DNA of 7,692 nt from an uncultured Collinsella sp. (GTDB taxonomy: Bacteria > Actinomycetota > Coriobacteriia > Coriobacteriales > Coriobacteriaceae): positions 1-7,692 of the forward strand of contig UQUL01000062.1 of the NCBI GenBank assembly GCA_900544235.1, given 5' to 3'. Shown piece after piece: positions 6,557 to 7,692 of the stretch (the stretch's first letter is position 1; each line of letters opens with the position of its first letter). A program made the position numbers and the translations under genes. Under the pieces are notes generated by a model. It saw only the letters and a program-made list of their open reading frames with translations. It had not been told where the DNA came from and searched no databases.

Positions 6557-7279
6557 ATGAATATTGTATCTTTTGGCGGCGGCACGAATAGTGCCGCCTT
6601 ACTTATTGGCCTATACAAGCACAAAATCCCGATTGACCTTATCACCTTTGCCGATACGGGCGCGGAACACCCGCATACCTATCAATTTATCGAGATAATC
6701 AATCAATGGCTTGCGGAACACGGTATGCCGCAGATTACCGTTGTGCAGTATGTTGACCGCTACGGCAACCGCCTATCTCTTGAAACCGAGTGCTTGCGCT
6801 CTCATACGCTCCCGTCGATTGCCTACGGGCATAAGCGTTGTTCGCAGAAACACAAAATCGCACCGCAGGAAAAGTTTTGCAACCACTATGCGCCTTGCCG
6901 CGAAGTATGGCAGCGCGGCGAGAAAGTCAACCGCTATATCGGCTATGACGCGGGAGAAGTGAAACGGTATGAACATTCCCGCAAGTACAACGAAGCCGAC
7001 AAAAAATATCATAACCGCTACCCCCTCATTGAAGAATGGGGCTGGAACAGGGACGATTGTATCCGGGAAATCAAAGCGGCAGGATTGCCGCAGCCGGGTA
7101 AATCGTCCTGTTTCTTTTGTCCGAGCATGAAGAAACAAGAGATTTTATATCTCAAAGAACACTATCCCGATCTATTTAACCGGGCGGCGACTTTGGAAGA
7201 AAACGCTATGCCCTATCTTAAAACCGTTAAGGGATTGGGGCGCAGCTATTCATGGAAAGAACAGTTTGGAAAGGAGTAA
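6557..7279 (+). CDS. PAPS-reductase-like PP-loop family protein carried in an ICE
   Basis: This 240-residue protein belongs to the adenine-nucleotide alpha hydrolase/PAPS reductase fold. The N-terminus has the PP-loop SFGGGTNSAALL (5-16), a variant of SGGxDS that binds ATP or a related nucleotide, followed by FADTGAEHPHTY (31-42), matching the DTGxExPxTY block. RCSQKHKIAP (94-103) corresponds to the Cys-containing K-P block, and YIGYDAGEVKR (127-137) to the IGxxxxExxR block. SSCFFCP (183-189) near the C-terminus, with C95, suggests a possible metal or Fe-S site, as in thiolating members of the fold. True assimilatory PAPS reductases lack this pattern, so sulfate assimilation is unlikely; nucleic-acid sulfur modification or another ATP-dependent modification is an inference. 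AAGGAG (6544-6549) lies seven bases before the ATG. It starts 13 bases after the hydrolase stop and ends just before the DUF4315 gene, so it is co-transcribed with them. Confidence 0.85.
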   Translation: MNIVSFGGGTNSAALLIGLYKHKIPIDLITFADTGAEHPHTYQFIEIINQWLAEHGMPQITVVQYVDRYGNRLSLETECLRSHTLPSIAYGHKRCSQKHKIAPQEKFCNHYAPCREVWQRGEKVNRYIGYDAGEVKRYEHSRKYNEADKKYHNRYPLIEEWGWNRDDCIREIKAAGLPQPGKSSCFFCPSMKKQEILYLKEHYPDLFNRAATLEENAMPYLKTVKGLGRSYSWKEQFGKE

Positions 7280-7285
7280 ATGACT

Positions 7286-7552
7286 ATGGCGAACACGAAA
7301 CTTGACCGTATCGAAAGGGATATTGAGAAAACGAGGGCGAAAGTCCTTGAATACCAAAAAAGGCTGAAAGACCTTGAAGCGCAGAAAATCGAGGAAGAAA
7401 ACGCGCAGATCGTTCAAATGGTGAAAGCGGTACACCTTGACGGGGCGCAGCTTGCCGCGTTCCTCTCCGCCTATGCCAACGGCGAAATCATTTTGCCGCA
7501 GCCGGACACAGACTATACCGACGAACAGGAGGAAACCGAAGATGAAGCATAA
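7286..7552 (+). CDS. DUF4315 family ICE protein
   Basis: This small, highly charged protein of 88 residues has an N-terminal coiled coil (about residues 3-45, with KLDRIERDIEKTRAKVLEYQKRLKDLEAQK-type heptads), the segment HLDGAQLAAFLSAYANGE in the middle and a very acidic C-terminus. This pattern, MANxK..IE..IEKTKAK..EYQ..L, is what I recognise as DUF4315, a family found almost only in conjugative elements of Firmicutes. Its function is unknown. Two ATGs are in frame. The one at 7280 is only three bases from AAGGAG (7271-7276), while 7286 is nine bases away and gives the usual MAN start, so I chose 7286. The stop overlaps the next start by 11 bases, indicating translational coupling. Confidence 0.8.
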   Translation: MANTKLDRIERDIEKTRAKVLEYQKRLKDLEAQKIEEENAQIVQMVKAVHLDGAQLAAFLSAYANGEIILPQPDTDYTDEQEETEDEA

Positions 7553-7662
7553 AAAACTGTTCCGCAGCGTTACCGCTTTGCTTGCCGCCCTTGTACTTAT
7601 GGGCGGCTTTTCTGTTACCGCTTATGCGGGCGGTGGCGATGAAAGCGACGACACGCCTACCC
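7542..7662 (+). CDS. DUF4366 family ICE surface protein, 5' end only
   Basis: This gene is too short to stand out by length. It opens at an ATG that overlaps the end of the DUF4315 gene by 11 bases and has AGGAGG (7527-7532) nine bases upstream. About 40 native residues remain. They form a clear Sec signal peptide: MKHKK basic start, hydrophobic core SVTALLAALVLMGGF, and cleavage after TAYA near residue 29. A GGGDESDDTPTP low-complexity acidic segment follows. The leader and the Gly run after the cleavage site are typical of DUF4366 (CD1107-like) mobile element proteins, which are predicted to be secreted or membrane-anchored parts of the conjugation module. Translation past 7662 (SYTHLTLP) is adapter. 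The family call rests on the leader and on gene order, as the defining domain is missing. Confidence 0.7.
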
Positions 7663-7692
7663 CTGTCTCTTATACACATCTGACGCTGCCGA
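7663..7692 (+). other. Synthetic Nextera read-1 adapter (not genomic)
   Basis: Bases 7663-7681 are CTGTCTCTTATACACATCT, the reverse complement of the Tn5 mosaic end. Bases 7682-7692 (GACGCTGCCGA) continue into the read-1 side of the Nextera adapter. Together with 1-46 this gives the two different ends expected of one tagmented fragment type. The false start MCIRDR on the minus strand also comes from this adapter. Confidence 0.98.

Larger units (their letters stand above)
6421..7662 (+). mobile_element. Fragment of a Firmicutes-type integrative conjugative element (conjugation module)
   Basis: From about 6421 codon use and GC content shift away from the chromosomal genes. What follows is the 3' end of a hydrolase, a PP-loop gene, DUF4315 and a DUF4366 start, all on the plus strand with gaps of 13 bases or less, or overlapping. 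Hydrolase, DUF4315 and DUF4366 in that order are known downstream of virB4 in conjugative transposons of Clostridia. No integrase, relaxase or attachment site is present, so this is an internal piece of an element. The left limit is approximate, since the two parents are probably similar around the GHVGIY motif. Confidence 0.7.

Noticed and set aside
6400..6557. An ICE attachment site or insertion point at the change of composition
   Set aside because: No integrase, no direct repeat and no tRNA or other usual target is visible, and the adjoining ICE genes belong to the middle of the conjugation module, not to an element end.
7488..7679. Minus-strand ORF beginning MCIRDR
   Set aside because: Its start codon and first residues are read from the Nextera adapter, and the rest is antisense to DUF4315/DUF4366.
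1..7692. The 19-base mosaic ends in inverted orientation at both ends, looking like a composite transposon
   Set aside because: They are flanked by adapter and index sequence and no transposase is present; they are tagmentation ends, not a natural Tn5-type element.

Overview
The window is a contig made of two genomes' worth of sequence and capped at both ends by library adapters. Bases 1-46 (end of the P7 tail, an 8-base index, the Nextera read-2 adapter with the Tn5 mosaic end) and 7663-7692 (the mosaic end and part of the read-1 adapter) are synthetic. Both outermost genes therefore run into adapter, and their last translated residues are not biological.

Bases 47 to about 6420 look like a chromosome of a Coriobacteriia actinobacterium, probably Collinsella or a close relative. 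This is judged from GC-rich codon use (about 63% GC in a 60-base sample I counted inside galE) and from the gene families; it is recognition, not a search. On the minus strand lie galE (UDP-glucose 4-epimerase), then malQ (4-alpha-glucanotransferase), then glgP (glycogen/maltodextrin phosphorylase, 3' end missing). MalQ and GlgP form the classic pair that turns maltodextrin or glycogen chains into glucose-1-phosphate. GalE interconverts UDP-glucose and UDP-galactose, so the three link alpha-glucan and galactose metabolism. galE ends in a clear rho-independent terminator. malQ has its own promoter overlapped by a perfect 7-5-7 inverted repeat that looks like an operator. A second hairpin lies between malQ and glgP.

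Diverging from galE on the plus strand is a secreted cell-wall hydrolase with a twin-arginine-type leader, a PcsB/CwlO-like coiled-coil region, an Ala/Gly/Ser linker and a CHAP/NlpC-type Cys-His domain. From about 6421 the sequence changes character: lower GC (about 42% in a 60-base sample near 7000), A/T-rich spacers and tightly packed genes. It continues with a PAPS-reductase/PP-loop family gene, a DUF4315 gene and the start of a DUF4366 gene. This is the gene order of the conjugation module of Firmicutes-type integrative conjugative elements (ICEs), in which a peptidoglycan hydrolase precedes DUF4315 and DUF4366. The last 30 or so residues of the hydrolase ORF appear to come from the ICE hydrolase, so that ORF is most likely a chimera joined at its catalytic-His motif. 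Whether the join is an assembly or library artefact or a real recombination cannot be settled here; untrimmed adapters favour artefact.

I see no RNA genes, CRISPR arrays, insertion sequences or attachment sites, and no gene-free stretch over 300 bases. I do not find a convincing new biological system. The most interesting biological leads are the PP-loop gene carried in the ICE module, the malQ operator-like dyad, and the Tat-type leader on a PcsB-like hydrolase.
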